Shown here in pieces: positions 6,599 to 13,676 of a stretch of 54,869 bases of DNA. Made by a program: the position numbers and the translations under genes. Numbering within the stretch: the first letter of the stretch is position 1; the number at the start of each line of letters is the position of its first letter. The notes beneath the pieces are model-generated. The model was given only the letters and a program-made list of their open reading frames with translations, was not told the DNA's origin and ran no database searches. Source of the stretch: a virus; the IMG/VR virus record IMGVR_UViG_3300023109_001295, positions 1 through 54,869 of that record. The stretch is one strand, 5' to 3'.

Positions 6599-8636
6599 AA
6601 CACTAACTCAATGGTGGACGGTATTGTTCACAATCGCAGGATTTGCAGCGATATCAATATCTAACCCTAATATAATACAAAGTATAGAATACGCTTATTA
6701 TGACTCGTTACAGCAAGCTAAAGAAAAAGAGATTATTGAAGATGTGGTACTTATCAACATCGATGAAAGAGCCATCTCTGCCAAAGGTCAGTATCCGTGG
6801 CCCCGCGGTAGCGTTGCTGATTATTTACGCGACGGCCCTGATGATTCTCTTTATGTATTAAATGTAATCTATTCAGAAGCAGATAGATTCAAAGAAGATC
6901 ATTTATTACAAGAAGCAATGGCAACCAAAGCTGTTGTATTAGCTTCTGCTCCAACTCAACAAACCACGGGAGGTGTAGGCAACTTTGTCGGTGTTGCTAC
7001 ATTTGGTGACCAAGATGCAAACTGGCTCTACAATATTCCGGGGTTACTTTATCCCATTGATGACCTTTCTAGTTTTGCCTTTGGGATTGGCGGTGTACTT
7101 GCAGTTCCTGACGAACCAACTGGGGTTGTGCGAAGAAGCCCACTTGTTGTCAATGCAGGAGGAAATCAATATCCCAGTCTCGCTCTTGAGACTCTGCGGG
7201 TGTTCTCTGGAGAGTCTTCCTATCAAATGAAGGTAGGTCCACAAGGAGTGGAATGGATTCGTATGGGTCGTCAAGATCCTATTACAACAAACAGTTACGC
7301 TGAAGTACCTATTGCCTTTTGGAATCAATTTCCATCGCAGTCAATTACAGAACCACTACCAAGCGGTAAAGTATTAGTTTTTGGAATAACCGCAGAAGGC
7401 TATTCTAATCCAGTCGCAACCCCAACGGGTGCAATGTATCCCCACGAAGTTCAAGCTCAGTTAATTCAGACCTTGCTTTCAGGATACGAAATAAAGATTC
7501 CCGACTGGTCTGCAATATTTGAGCTCTTCTTTCTGGTCTTAGTGAGTCTAGGAATCCTTGTAGCGGTCTATGTACTGCCCATAACTCCTGGGGTGTTAAT
7601 GTCTCTTGTTCTCGTTGGTTCTGCATACGGAGTGAGCCATTGGCATTGGACCTCCTCCTTAACCTTTGTTGATGCAACTTTAATTTCATTATGTTCCTTG
7701 GTAGTGTTCGCACAATCTTCCTTTAACAAATACTATTTAACCTTTTTGGAAAAGCGCGAAATCATGAAACAATTCGCAGGTTACTGTAGTCCTGAAGTTG
7801 TTACTATTTTACAACAAAACCCAGGACTTGTCAAGGAAGGAATGAAAAAAGATGTAAGTATTGTCTTTTCTGATTTGAGAGGGTTTACACCATTAGGCGA
7901 ATCCTTTGGAGATGATGTTAGAGGACTGACTGATCTTATGAATGGTTATATGGACGCAATCACACAACCTGTCTTAGATGCGAATGGAATGATCATCAAG
8001 TACATTGGGGACGCAAGTATGCATATACATAATGCTCCAATGGAAGATGAAGACCACGCAAAATCTGCCGTAAGAACAGGTATTAATATGTTAAGAGCAG
8101 TGGAGAAGTTTAATGATAAAATTACTAAAGAAGGACGACCACCTATTGGTATGGGTGCTGGGATTAATAGTGGTCTTGGTTATGTTGGTGAAATGGGAAG
8201 TTCGTCACGACACAGTTACGACATACTTGGAGATGCAGTATCAACTGCTGCAAGAATCGAATCTAAGTGTAAAGAATACGGCTGCCTCCTTCTTGTCGGA
8301 GAAGAAACAGTAGATCGTTGTGGTCAAAACGAATTCTTCTTTTTAAAGGTAGATGACCTAGCAGTAAAAGGAAAAACTGTTGGAGTTGGAATACATACAG
8401 TACTTGACTTGAATAAAGATAAATATATTAAACCGGCTCAGATGCACAATGATATGCATATGAATTATCAGAAACAAGATTTTGATAAATCAATTAAAAT
8501 ATGTAATGATTTAATGGAATGCTTCGAAGGTCAAATGAAGGGATACTACAATATGTGGATTGAGCGTTGTGAATACATGAAAACGCAAGATCTACCCAAG
8601 GATTGGAATGGAGTTTTTATCGCGACTACTAAGTAG
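6591..8636 (+). CDS. CHASE2-domain class III adenylate/guanylate cyclase
   Basis: 681 residues. An N-terminal membrane segment (about 9-25) precedes an extracytoplasmic CHASE2 sensor (about 30-300, with VVLINIDERAIS and YPWPRG). Then come about three membrane helices (308-375) and a cyclase domain (about 420-600). Metal-binding Asp residues are present in IVFSDLRGFT (D428) and KYIGDAS (about 470). GAGINSGLGYVGEMGS and SYDILGD follow. The position usually held by the transition-state Asn (VNxAAR) is Ser551 in AVSTAAR, while the Arg is kept. The protein probably makes cAMP in response to an envelope signal; activity and nucleotide choice are uncertain. Overlaps both neighbours. Confidence 0.88.
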   Translation: MFKTLTQWWTVLFTIAGFAAISISNPNIIQSIEYAYYDSLQQAKEKEIIEDVVLINIDERAISAKGQYPWPRGSVADYLRDGPDDSLYVLNVIYSEADRFKEDHLLQEAMATKAVVLASAPTQQTTGGVGNFVGVATFGDQDANWLYNIPGLLYPIDDLSSFAFGIGGVLAVPDEPTGVVRRSPLVVNAGGNQYPSLALETLRVFSGESSYQMKVGPQGVEWIRMGRQDPITTNSYAEVPIAFWNQFPSQSITEPLPSGKVLVFGITAEGYSNPVATPTGAMYPHEVQAQLIQTLLSGYEIKIPDWSAIFELFFLVLVSLGILVAVYVLPITPGVLMSLVLVGSAYGVSHWHWTSSLTFVDATLISLCSLVVFAQSSFNKYYLTFLEKREIMKQFAGYCSPEVVTILQQNPGLVKEGMKKDVSIVFSDLRGFTPLGESFGDDVRGLTDLMNGYMDAITQPVLDANGMIIKYIGDASMHIHNAPMEDEDHAKSAVRTGINMLRAVEKFNDKITKEGRPPIGMGAGINSGLGYVGEMGSSSRHSYDILGDAVSTAARIESKCKEYGCLLLVGEETVDRCGQNEFFFLKVDDLAVKGKTVGVGIHTVLDLNKDKYIKPAQMHNDMHMNYQKQDFDKSIKICNDLMECFEGQMKGYYNMWIERCEYMKTQDLPKDWNGVFIATTK

Positions 8637-9243
8637 TTTAATCATCGGCTTAATTGCCTTACCTGCATACGCTTATGTGCCTGACGAATTAGAGTTAGGT
8701 TATATAGGACTCAACAATACTCAGAAATTTCTAATACGTAATGGTATGACCGTACCATATAATAAACAAGTAGTAAAAAGAGTCGTTGTTGGTAAAGCAA
8801 GGATAATGCCAAATGGTGCAATTGTTAATTTACCGTTTGGACCTGATATGCTTCCATCGTTTGATGCTCTGCAAAATGATCCTAAATGGCAACATAAAGA
8901 AAGCATTGATCTATCACACTTAGAGTTTCATCAATCACGAGACTTTAACTATCAATCTGAGTTTCTATTCATTCACGCTCTCGATGTCTTTTCAACATAT
9001 AAAGGATTAAAGTATGATTGTATCTCAGAAGCAAATCCAATAGTTGGTAAAGATCCATCTCTCTTAAAGCTTATACTTTTTAAAGTTACAATTATTAGTT
9101 TATTAGAAAGTATCTATGGTGCCTATCCAAGAGAGTGGAATGCGTTTCAAACTGCATCGGCATATACGACAGGAGTTGTAGTACAGAATAACTTTCAGGT
9201 TACAAAAGAAGCAAAAAGAAACCCACGCTGTTTTAAAAGATAA
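8608..9243 (+). CDS. secreted or membrane protein of unknown function, last gene of the cassette
   Basis: 211 residues. A signal peptide ends at AYA (residue 23). ATG 8608 follows AAGGA and overlaps the cyclase gene by 29 bases. The C-terminal half has two hydrophobic stretches around HALDVFSTYKGLKYDC, EANPIVG and LKLILFKVTIISLL. That pattern recalls small membrane proteins of the DUF5658 type, but the match is only by eye. The gene could be a cassette-specific periplasmic helper standing in for CsgE. A terminator hairpin lies 8 bases after the stop. Confidence 0.55.
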   Translation: MEFLSRLLSSLIIGLIALPAYAYVPDELELGYIGLNNTQKFLIRNGMTVPYNKQVVKRVVVGKARIMPNGAIVNLPFGPDMLPSFDALQNDPKWQHKESIDLSHLEFHQSRDFNYQSEFLFIHALDVFSTYKGLKYDCISEANPIVGKDPSLLKLILFKVTIISLLESIYGAYPREWNAFQTASAYTTGVVVQNNFQVTKEAKRNPRCFKR

Positions 9244-9250
9244 AAAAATA

Positions 9251-9270
9251 GGGTAGCCTTTCGACTACCC
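9251..9270 (-). terminator. intrinsic terminator between converging transcripts
   Basis: GGGTAG (9251-9256) and CTACCC (9265-9270) form a 6-bp stem. On the minus strand it is followed by a T-rich tract (complement of 9242-9250), so it best fits a leftward terminator; it may also block rightward readthrough. The palindrome CAACCGGTTG follows at 9271-9280. It marks the right edge of the curli cassette. Confidence 0.65.
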
Positions 9271-9293
9271 CAACCGGTTGAATTGCACTCAGG

Positions 9294-9404
9294 TTATGCA
9301 ATCGTACTTATGCTATAAACTGTTAATCCCATGAACATGGTAATCAACAAACACTCGATACAGATCTCACTATTAAGATGCAACTCTTTTATGAATTGCT
9401 TCAT
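9294..9404 (-). CDS. 36-residue small membrane peptide
   Basis: A small leftward ORF with a strong ribosome-binding site (GAGGAAGAAG, ending 2 bases before the ATG). A polar N-terminus is followed by one hydrophobic span (CLLITMFMGLTVYSISTIA). Two cysteines lie before the span. It is the last gene before the terminator at 9251-9270. Unknown function. Confidence 0.45.
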   Translation of the reverse strand: MKQFIKELHLNSEICIECLLITMFMGLTVYSISTIA

Positions 9405-9488
9405 CGCTTCTTCCTCTGTTGTTTATATTACGAGTTTTTAATACATCCCTCTGGATGCCACGGTTGAATCCAATATTTAAAAAATGTT

Positions 9489-9581
9489 TTAAACATTAGG
9501 ACCCACCGCTAACAAAGACATACAAAAAATACATGCGAGTGCGCATACTTCAAGTTTATCTTTAAATTTCTCTAGGTCCAT
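9489..9581 (-). CDS. possible 30-residue membrane peptide
   Basis: A short leftward ORF starting MDLEKFKDKLEVCALAC with a hydrophobic end (CIFCMSLLAVG). No convincing Shine-Dalgarno sequence is present, so this is weakly supported. It lies between two better-supported small ORFs. Confidence 0.25.
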   Translation of the reverse strand: MDLEKFKDKLEVCALACIFCMSLLAVGPNV

Positions 9582-9628
9582 AAAACTATATATAAAGACT
9601 AGTTATAATACATTATAAAATAACTGCT

Positions 9629-9805
9629 TTATTTTCCATAGAACTCTAGTTCTTCTTTTGCCACACAATCATCGTAGAACTGTTTCAATGGTTTATACAT
9701 ATTTTTGATTTGAACTGGCATAACACCACCCGAATCAAGTACCCATTGAATCTCTCTTGCGAGTTGTCTTGACAGTTTAATCTCTTTTAAAATTCTTTCG
9801 TCCAT
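9629..9805 (-). CDS. 58-residue early phage protein, unknown
   Basis: A leftward ORF beginning MDERILKEIKLSRQLA and ending EELEFYGK, with GGAG 8 bases before the ATG. Charged and probably helical. It follows the NTF2-like gene by 8 bases, so it is likely cotranscribed. No family recognised. Confidence 0.6.
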   Translation of the reverse strand: MDERILKEIKLSRQLAREIQWVLDSGGVMPVQIKNMYKPLKQFYDDCVAKEELEFYGK

Positions 9806-9813
9806 ATTTACTC

Positions 9814-10194
9814 CTACTGCTTATATGCAGAAATCTTTACGATCTTATTAGCATTATCAAATACAAAGTAATCTATTACCTTAAGTGTTTGATGATTCTC
9901 TCTAAAGTCGTTTGAAGGATCACTACCTTGTGTCATAATTTCAATATCAATTATAGCGCAAGCTGAGTCTCCTTCTATCACAATCGCATCTATGATCGCG
10001 GTTATTCGTAAACAGTTTCGAAAGATTGTCTTGTTAGCCTCAATTACATCTTCTATACCTGTCCAATGACCAAAGCTATCAGTTAATTGAATATCCTTAG
10101 AGAACATTGTCTCTAAAGTATCAACATCTTTATTTGAAAATGCTTCGAAGTAATCTCTTAAGATGTCTTCTTTTATTGCGTTATCCATACTCAT
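9814..10194 (-). CDS. SnoaL/NTF2-like fold protein
   Basis: 126 residues. YFEAFSNKDVDTLETMFSKDIQLTDSFGHWTGIEDVIEANKTIF is the usual opening of the SnoaL/NTF2-like fold (a helix, then a D-T-F strand-turn and a G-x-x-x-I helix). The second half is beta-rich, as expected. These folds bind small molecules or act as isomerases; the ligand here is unknown. ATG 10194 has GGAG upstream and overlaps the upstream gene (ATGA). Cotranscribed with the small genes 10191-11653. Confidence 0.65.
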   Translation of the reverse strand: MSMDNAIKEDILRDYFEAFSNKDVDTLETMFSKDIQLTDSFGHWTGIEDVIEANKTIFRNCLRITAIIDAIVIEGDSACAIIDIEIMTQGSDPSNDFRENHQTLKVIDYFVFDNANKIVKISAYKQ

Positions 10195-10520
10195 GCTGCG
10201 TTCTCCATTTCTTTTACATGTTTACATTGGCCACGGAACTGAAATCCTTTACAAGAACACTTGCCGTTCGTGACATAATAAGTATCGCCGTTACTACCTT
10301 TCACGGCAACACCACCTAGACTACCTTTCTCTTGATAGTCTCCAACTTTTACAAACTTACGTCTTGATTTTGAGAATTGTTTCATTGGTGAATTGAAAAC
10401 TTTGAGTTCTCCACCTGGAGCTTGATAAGCCACAAGTTGTGTTTGACCATTAACGTGATAGAAACCATTAGTGATCGTATGATCGCCCCAATCGGTAACT
10501 TCTTTTAATATCTCAATCAT
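10191..10520 (-). CDS. SWIM-type zinc-finger protein
   Basis: 109 residues. The C-terminus has CSCKGFQFRGQCKH, the CxCx(n)CxH pattern of a SWIM zinc finger, preceded by a beta-rich region with YYVTNGK. SWIM fingers bind DNA or protein. GGAGAGG lies before the ATG. Short phage proteins with this finger are usually unassigned; a regulatory or DNA-binding role is inferred. Confidence 0.7.
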   Translation of the reverse strand: MIEILKEVTDWGDHTITNGFYHVNGQTQLVAYQAPGGELKVFNSPMKQFSKSRRKFVKVGDYQEKGSLGGVAVKGSNGDTYYVTNGKCSCKGFQFRGQCKHVKEMENAA

Positions 10521-10728
10521 TTAAAAACCTCTCCATAATTTCACCACCAAATACATTGAACCAACTACATCCTTTGTATACATTTTCTATTACAAAGAAC
10601 GTTGGTGTCCAAACGACTGCTATAGGAACACAAATTATTAACTTACCTACTCTTACCCAATCAACTGACTTGACATTCTTTTCAACAATGTCAGCTGCAG
10701 AATTATAGTATTCAATTAATGGTCTCAT
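10513..10728 (-). CDS. small membrane protein, unknown
   Basis: 71 residues with one hydrophobic segment (about 27-48, VGKLIICVPIAVVWTPTFFVI) and an amphipathic N-terminus. It overlaps the SWIM gene by 8 bases. No family recognised. Confidence 0.6.
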   Translation of the reverse strand: MRPLIEYYNSAADIVEKNVKSVDWVRVGKLIICVPIAVVWTPTFFVIENVYKGCSWFNVFGGEIMERFLND

Positions 10729-10950
10729 TTATGTATTGTCTCCGTCAAAATATTTTACTTTAGATTTATCGAAGGTTTCTCCATCTTTACGATGTTTCCA
10801 ATTGTAGTACCAACCACCTTCTTCCCAATATAAAGGCAATCCTTTACCTGCACGTTTCTCTTCTTCCATGTGGACTTGCATGTAAACGACATGACCCATA
10901 ATCCATAGGAGGAAAAAGCCTCCAGTATATCCTAGTATTAATTCTAACAT
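10729..10950 (-). CDS. small membrane protein, unknown
   Basis: 73 residues from ATG 10950 (GGGTGA upstream); an upstream in-frame TTG is less likely. The N-terminal membrane segment (LELILGYTGGFFLLWIMGHVVYM) is followed by a charged, Trp/Tyr-rich tail. Part of the run of small leftward genes. Confidence 0.6.
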   Translation of the reverse strand: MLELILGYTGGFFLLWIMGHVVYMQVHMEEEKRAGKGLPLYWEEGGWYYNWKHRKDGETFDKSKVKYFDGDNT

Positions 10951-10952
10951 AG

Positions 10953-11156
10953 TTATTTCACCCAAACTTTAGTATACCTCTCAGGCATATTCTCACAAGA
11001 GAATTGTTGGTCGGTATAGTTAATTACTTGAACACATTCATTAGTTGAATGGCTCACCTGAACATCTGGTAGTGATACTGCGTTATTCAGTGCGAATATA
11101 AATCCTACTGAAATGACTGAAATTGTTACTGCTGAAATTGCTATATCTTTTAACAT
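10953..11156 (-). CDS. small exported or anchored protein, unknown
   Basis: 67 residues. A hydrophobic N-terminus (IAISAVTISVISVGFIFALNNAV) serves as signal or anchor; the short outer part has two cysteines (ECVQV, SCENM) that could form a disulfide. The start overlaps the upstream stop (TAATG). Confidence 0.6.
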   Translation of the reverse strand: MLKDIAISAVTISVISVGFIFALNNAVSLPDVQVSHSTNECVQVINYTDQQFSCENMPERYTKVWVK

Positions 11157-11653
11157 TACGCTGCCTCCTTGGCAAAATAAGAACTGAGTTGCGAATAGCT
11201 CAGTTCGGAACCATCATCCATAGTGAATGTTGATTTGTAGAACGCTCTACTATCTGCGTCGGTAATGATCCATGACTCAAGCTTGGTTAGGATCTCCTTT
11301 CTCATATAACCCATATCGGTGTTATCTGTTTTCTTGGTAGCACAGAAGTGTTCTCCATCGAACCAAAGAAGGGTTGGAGTTTCCCAAGATTCAATATGAT
11401 CAGCCATACTGAACTCAGCGTCGTCAATGAAATTGTAATCAAGTACATATTCCTCAGAAGCTTCGTTGGAATACGACACTGCGTCAAAAGCAGCTTGCTT
11501 GAACTCAGGATCCTGAGCATCGGCGATAGAACAAGAAACGACGAATGTATCGCCACCCTTGAACTTCCAATAAGCATCGGAAACTCCATGGACATAATCC
11601 TCATCATGAGCCGCGTAGTTTTCTCTGTACTGTGTCTGAATTACTAATTTCAT
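11156..11653 (-). CDS. conserved early protein of marine T4-like phages, unknown
   Basis: 165 residues starting MKLVIQTQYRENYAAHDED. Acidic, soluble, no membrane segment. It is the first gene behind the early promoter at 11684-11712 and the leader carries the SD GGAG. I recall similar proteins in marine T4-like phages, with no known function. It heads the small-gene unit running left to about 9294. Confidence 0.65.
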   Translation of the reverse strand: MKLVIQTQYRENYAAHDEDYVHGVSDAYWKFKGGDTFVVSCSIADAQDPEFKQAAFDAVSYSNEASEEYVLDYNFIDDAEFSMADHIESWETPTLLWFDGEHFCATKKTDNTDMGYMRKEILTKLESWIITDADSRAFYKSTFTMDDGSELSYSQLSSYFAKEAA

Positions 11654-11683
11654 ATCTTCTCCATTAATTTAATTTATACAACC

Positions 11684-11712
11684 ATTATAAACGGTTTCAT
11701 AACTAATGTCAA
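11684..11712 (-). promoter_or_regulatory. early sigma70-type promoter
   Basis: TTGACA (11707-11712) and TATAAT (11684-11689) on the minus strand, 17-base spacer. The leader after it reads TGTATAAATTAAATTAATGG, shared with several other early leaders. Drives 11156-11653 and the genes to its left. Confidence 0.9.
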
Positions 11713-11740
11713 TAGTTTTTATGAAAATAAACTAACTTTT

Positions 11741-11762
11741 TTAGAACTTTTGGTTATATTAA
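11741..11762. repeat. dispersed 22-bp element, copy 2
   Basis: TTAGAACTTTTGGTTATATT plus AA, one mismatch from 205-226. As there, it lies just upstream of an early promoter; here it also covers the last codons of the gene at 11759-12082. Confidence 0.5.
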
Positions 11763-12082
11763 GTCTTCTTTTTATAAGGAGTAAATTGACCGTCTTTTGG
11801 CCTACCGGTTCTTGCCATTTCTGATTGATAACCATTAATGATTCTATCAAACCTGTATGGCTGAACACCAGGTGTACTACGGATGGCTTTCTTAACTGCT
11901 ATCAGCTCAAGATTCCTTTCGTCAGTACAAGGCCGTTTCATTTCGGTATGTACGATTTCAAATAGGTTATAAAGCTGTCTTTCAGTTAGTCCAACAAGTA
12001 AGGCTCTTGCCTCTTTGTCGAAGTTCCTGTCTCCACCTTTATTTCTTTTTCTGCCGTCCGATTCTTCATATCTAGTATTCAT
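11759..12082 (-). CDS. basic phage protein, unknown
   Basis: 107 residues, highly charged, beginning MNTRYEESDGRKRNKGGDRNF and ending with a lysine-rich tail. It overlaps the epimerase stop (TAATG), so it is probably translated after it. The middle (RALLVGLTERQLYNLFEIVH) looks helical. Possibly nucleic-acid binding; no family recognised. Confidence 0.55.
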   Translation of the reverse strand: MNTRYEESDGRKRNKGGDRNFDKEARALLVGLTERQLYNLFEIVHTEMKRPCTDERNLELIAVKKAIRSTPGVQPYRFDRIINGYQSEMARTGRPKDGQFTPYKKKT

Positions 12083-13095
12083 TATATTTTTACCTTTGAT
12101 GTGTCTAAAGCCTTCATAAAGTCATTAGGGTTAACATTGCCGTCCTCGATTTCCTTCTTCAGGTAATCTATCGTATCAAATATGGCATCTTGTATCGTCT
12201 TCTCAGGAAGCCATCCGAGACCTTTTGCCTTATCAATATTCGCAAATATCGTATGAGCTTCTCCATTGATCTCTGGTTGATTATCATATTCAAGATAATC
12301 TGCAGGTACTTCGTCCTTAAGATACTCCCAAATGATTTCAGAGATTTCATATAATGAATGCGATTGATTCATACCTAAATTGAATGTTTCTCCAACAGTT
12401 CTTTCGTCAGTCAGACATTGTATATGGAATTTATTTACGTCATCAACATGAATAAAATCTCGTCTACGTGTTCCGTCTCCGAATATGATTGGATTATTAC
12501 CACCAAGTAAACGAATAGCAACTCCTGCGAATAGAGGAGGTACAGTTCTCTTATAGTCTTGAATTGGTCCTGCGATATTGAAGTAACGTAAAGCCGTATA
12601 CTTTAGTCCTCTTGTTCTTGCATAACTGTCTGCTATCAAAGCAACTGATGCTTTTGAAACTGCATAGAATGTTGTAGGATCTGAAGCACCTTCTTTATAG
12701 CCATCTGCAGGTAGCTCAACGTTTTCGTATACTGCAGATGTTTCACTAAAGATAACTCTGTCACATCCATTATTTAGAGCTGCATTAAATACATTAATAG
12801 AACCAATGATATTCTGTTCAGCGGCAAAGACAGGTTCATTATGGCAGTCATAGATTGAAACTAAACCACCGAAGTGAAATACCACATCAGGTTTCTCTGT
12901 TGCGAATATTTTGTCTAATAATACAGAGTCAGTAATATCAGCAAGATAGAACTTAGCTGAATCATGGAACTCCGGTACATAGACTGATTGTGAAAGGTTA
13001 TCCACGAGTACTACCTCATGACCTTCCGCATTTAATAGAGGAAGAAGATTCGTACCTACGAAGCCTGTTCCACCGGTAATTAGGATTTTACTCAT
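12082..13095 (-). CDS. NAD-dependent sugar epimerase/dehydratase
   Basis: 337 residues of the extended short-chain dehydrogenase type (GalE/WcaG-like). It opens with the NAD-binding glycine motif ILITGGTGFVGTNLLPLL, has DVVFHFGG, the catalytic S-YxxxK (TFYAVSKASV, about residue 150), and RYFNIAGP. These enzymes interconvert nucleotide sugars such as UDP-glucose and UDP-galactose; the exact substrate cannot be told. With the FkbM methyltransferase and several glycosyltransferases it points to phage-made or phage-altered glycans. Confidence 0.88.
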   Translation of the reverse strand: MSKILITGGTGFVGTNLLPLLNAEGHEVVLVDNLSQSVYVPEFHDSAKFYLADITDSVLLDKIFATEKPDVVFHFGGLVSIYDCHNEPVFAAEQNIIGSINVFNAALNNGCDRVIFSETSAVYENVELPADGYKEGASDPTTFYAVSKASVALIADSYARTRGLKYTALRYFNIAGPIQDYKRTVPPLFAGVAIRLLGGNNPIIFGDGTRRRDFIHVDDVNKFHIQCLTDERTVGETFNLGMNQSHSLYEISEIIWEYLKDEVPADYLEYDNQPEINGEAHTIFANIDKAKGLGWLPEKTIQDAIFDTIDYLKKEIEDGNVNPNDFMKALDTSKVKI

Positions 13096-13201
13096 ACGCT
13101 TCTTCCGCCTTTTGTTTCATTCTTTCAACAAGTTCTAACAACTCTTCAATCTCTCGAGAGTCTTCAACTGTGTCGAGTTCTATTTCTACTTTAATTTTCA
13201 T
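13088..13201 (-). CDS. 37-residue acidic coiled peptide
   Basis: A small ORF beginning MKIKVEIELDTVED and continuing as a heptad-like acidic helix (EIEELLELVERMKQK). AGGAAG precedes the ATG and it overlaps the epimerase start by 8 bases, which supports real, coupled translation. Function unknown. Confidence 0.55.
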   Translation of the reverse strand: MKIKVEIELDTVEDSREIEELLELVERMKQKAEEAYE

Positions 13202-13212
13202 AATTTACTTCC

Positions 13213-13227
13213 TGTGTAATGTACACA
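13213..13227. promoter_or_regulatory. possible operator palindrome
   Basis: TGTGTA-ATG-TACACA, a perfect 6-bp inverted repeat with a 3-base centre, between the genes at 13239-13565 and 13088-13201, 12 bases before the latter's start. Could be a repressor site or a small hairpin in the mRNA. Confidence 0.3.
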
Positions 13228-13238
13228 ATTATTTATGC

Positions 13239-13565
13239 CTACCAACAATGCCTTCTTTGAATGTAGACATCAACGGCGGCAGCATTAGCCATTCCACCGA
13301 TAACATCTCCATGACCAGTATGACCAATCATGTTTCCTGTTCTTTTATTAACGACTTTGTTAATTGGCTTCCTTGCCTTAACGGTAACTCTGAATCTCAG
13401 ATCACTACCTCTCTTATCAGTTGCTCCGTAATACTTAAGTTCCTTATTCATAGAGGTAACATAAGATTTTACAGATTCAACGGTCAGCATATCTTCGGCA
13501 CAAAAAGTATCGAAGGTTCCAACGTAAGCATCAGTTCTTTGTTTTCCATTAGCATCAAATTTCAT
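13239..13565 (-). CDS. phage protein, unknown
   Basis: 108 residues starting MKFDANGKQRTDAYVGTFD; the C-terminus is glycine/histidine-rich (NMIGHTGHGDVIGG). No membrane segment. It is directly behind the early promoter at 13597-13625. No recognised domain. Confidence 0.6.
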   Translation of the reverse strand: MKFDANGKQRTDAYVGTFDTFCAEDMLTVESVKSYVTSMNKELKYYGATDKRGSDLRFRVTVKARKPINKVVNKRTGNMIGHTGHGDVIGGMANAAAVDVYIQRRHCW

Positions 13566-13596
13566 AATATATCCTTTTTATTTAATTTATACAGTT

Positions 13597-13625
13597 ATTA
13601 TACTATAGTTCTTTATGAATGTCAA
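13597..13625 (-). promoter_or_regulatory. early sigma70-type promoter
   Basis: TTGACA (13620-13625) and TATAAT (13597-13602) on the minus strand with a 17-base spacer. Drives 13239-13565 and probably 12082-13201. Confidence 0.88.
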
Positions 13626-13658
13626 TAGTTTTATGAAAGTATTTCAAATAAAAATAGA

Positions 13659-13676
13659 AGGTAGCTTACGCTACCT
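13659..13676 (-). terminator. intrinsic terminator after the DUF932 gene
   Basis: AGGTAGC and GCTACCT form a 7-bp stem with a 4-base loop, followed on the minus strand by a T-rich tract (complement of 13644-13658). The stop codon of 13666-14619 lies inside the hairpin. It insulates this gene from the promoter just downstream. Confidence 0.85.

Noticed and set aside
7405-7713. Leftward ORF inside the CHASE2 cyclase gene
   Set aside because: A frame shadow of a well-supported gene; no promoter or SD, Arg/Gln/Leu-biased composition.
9455-9480. T-loop-like GGTTGAATCC suggesting a tRNA
   Set aside because: No matching anticodon or acceptor stems upstream; several mismatches to GGTTCRANYCC.
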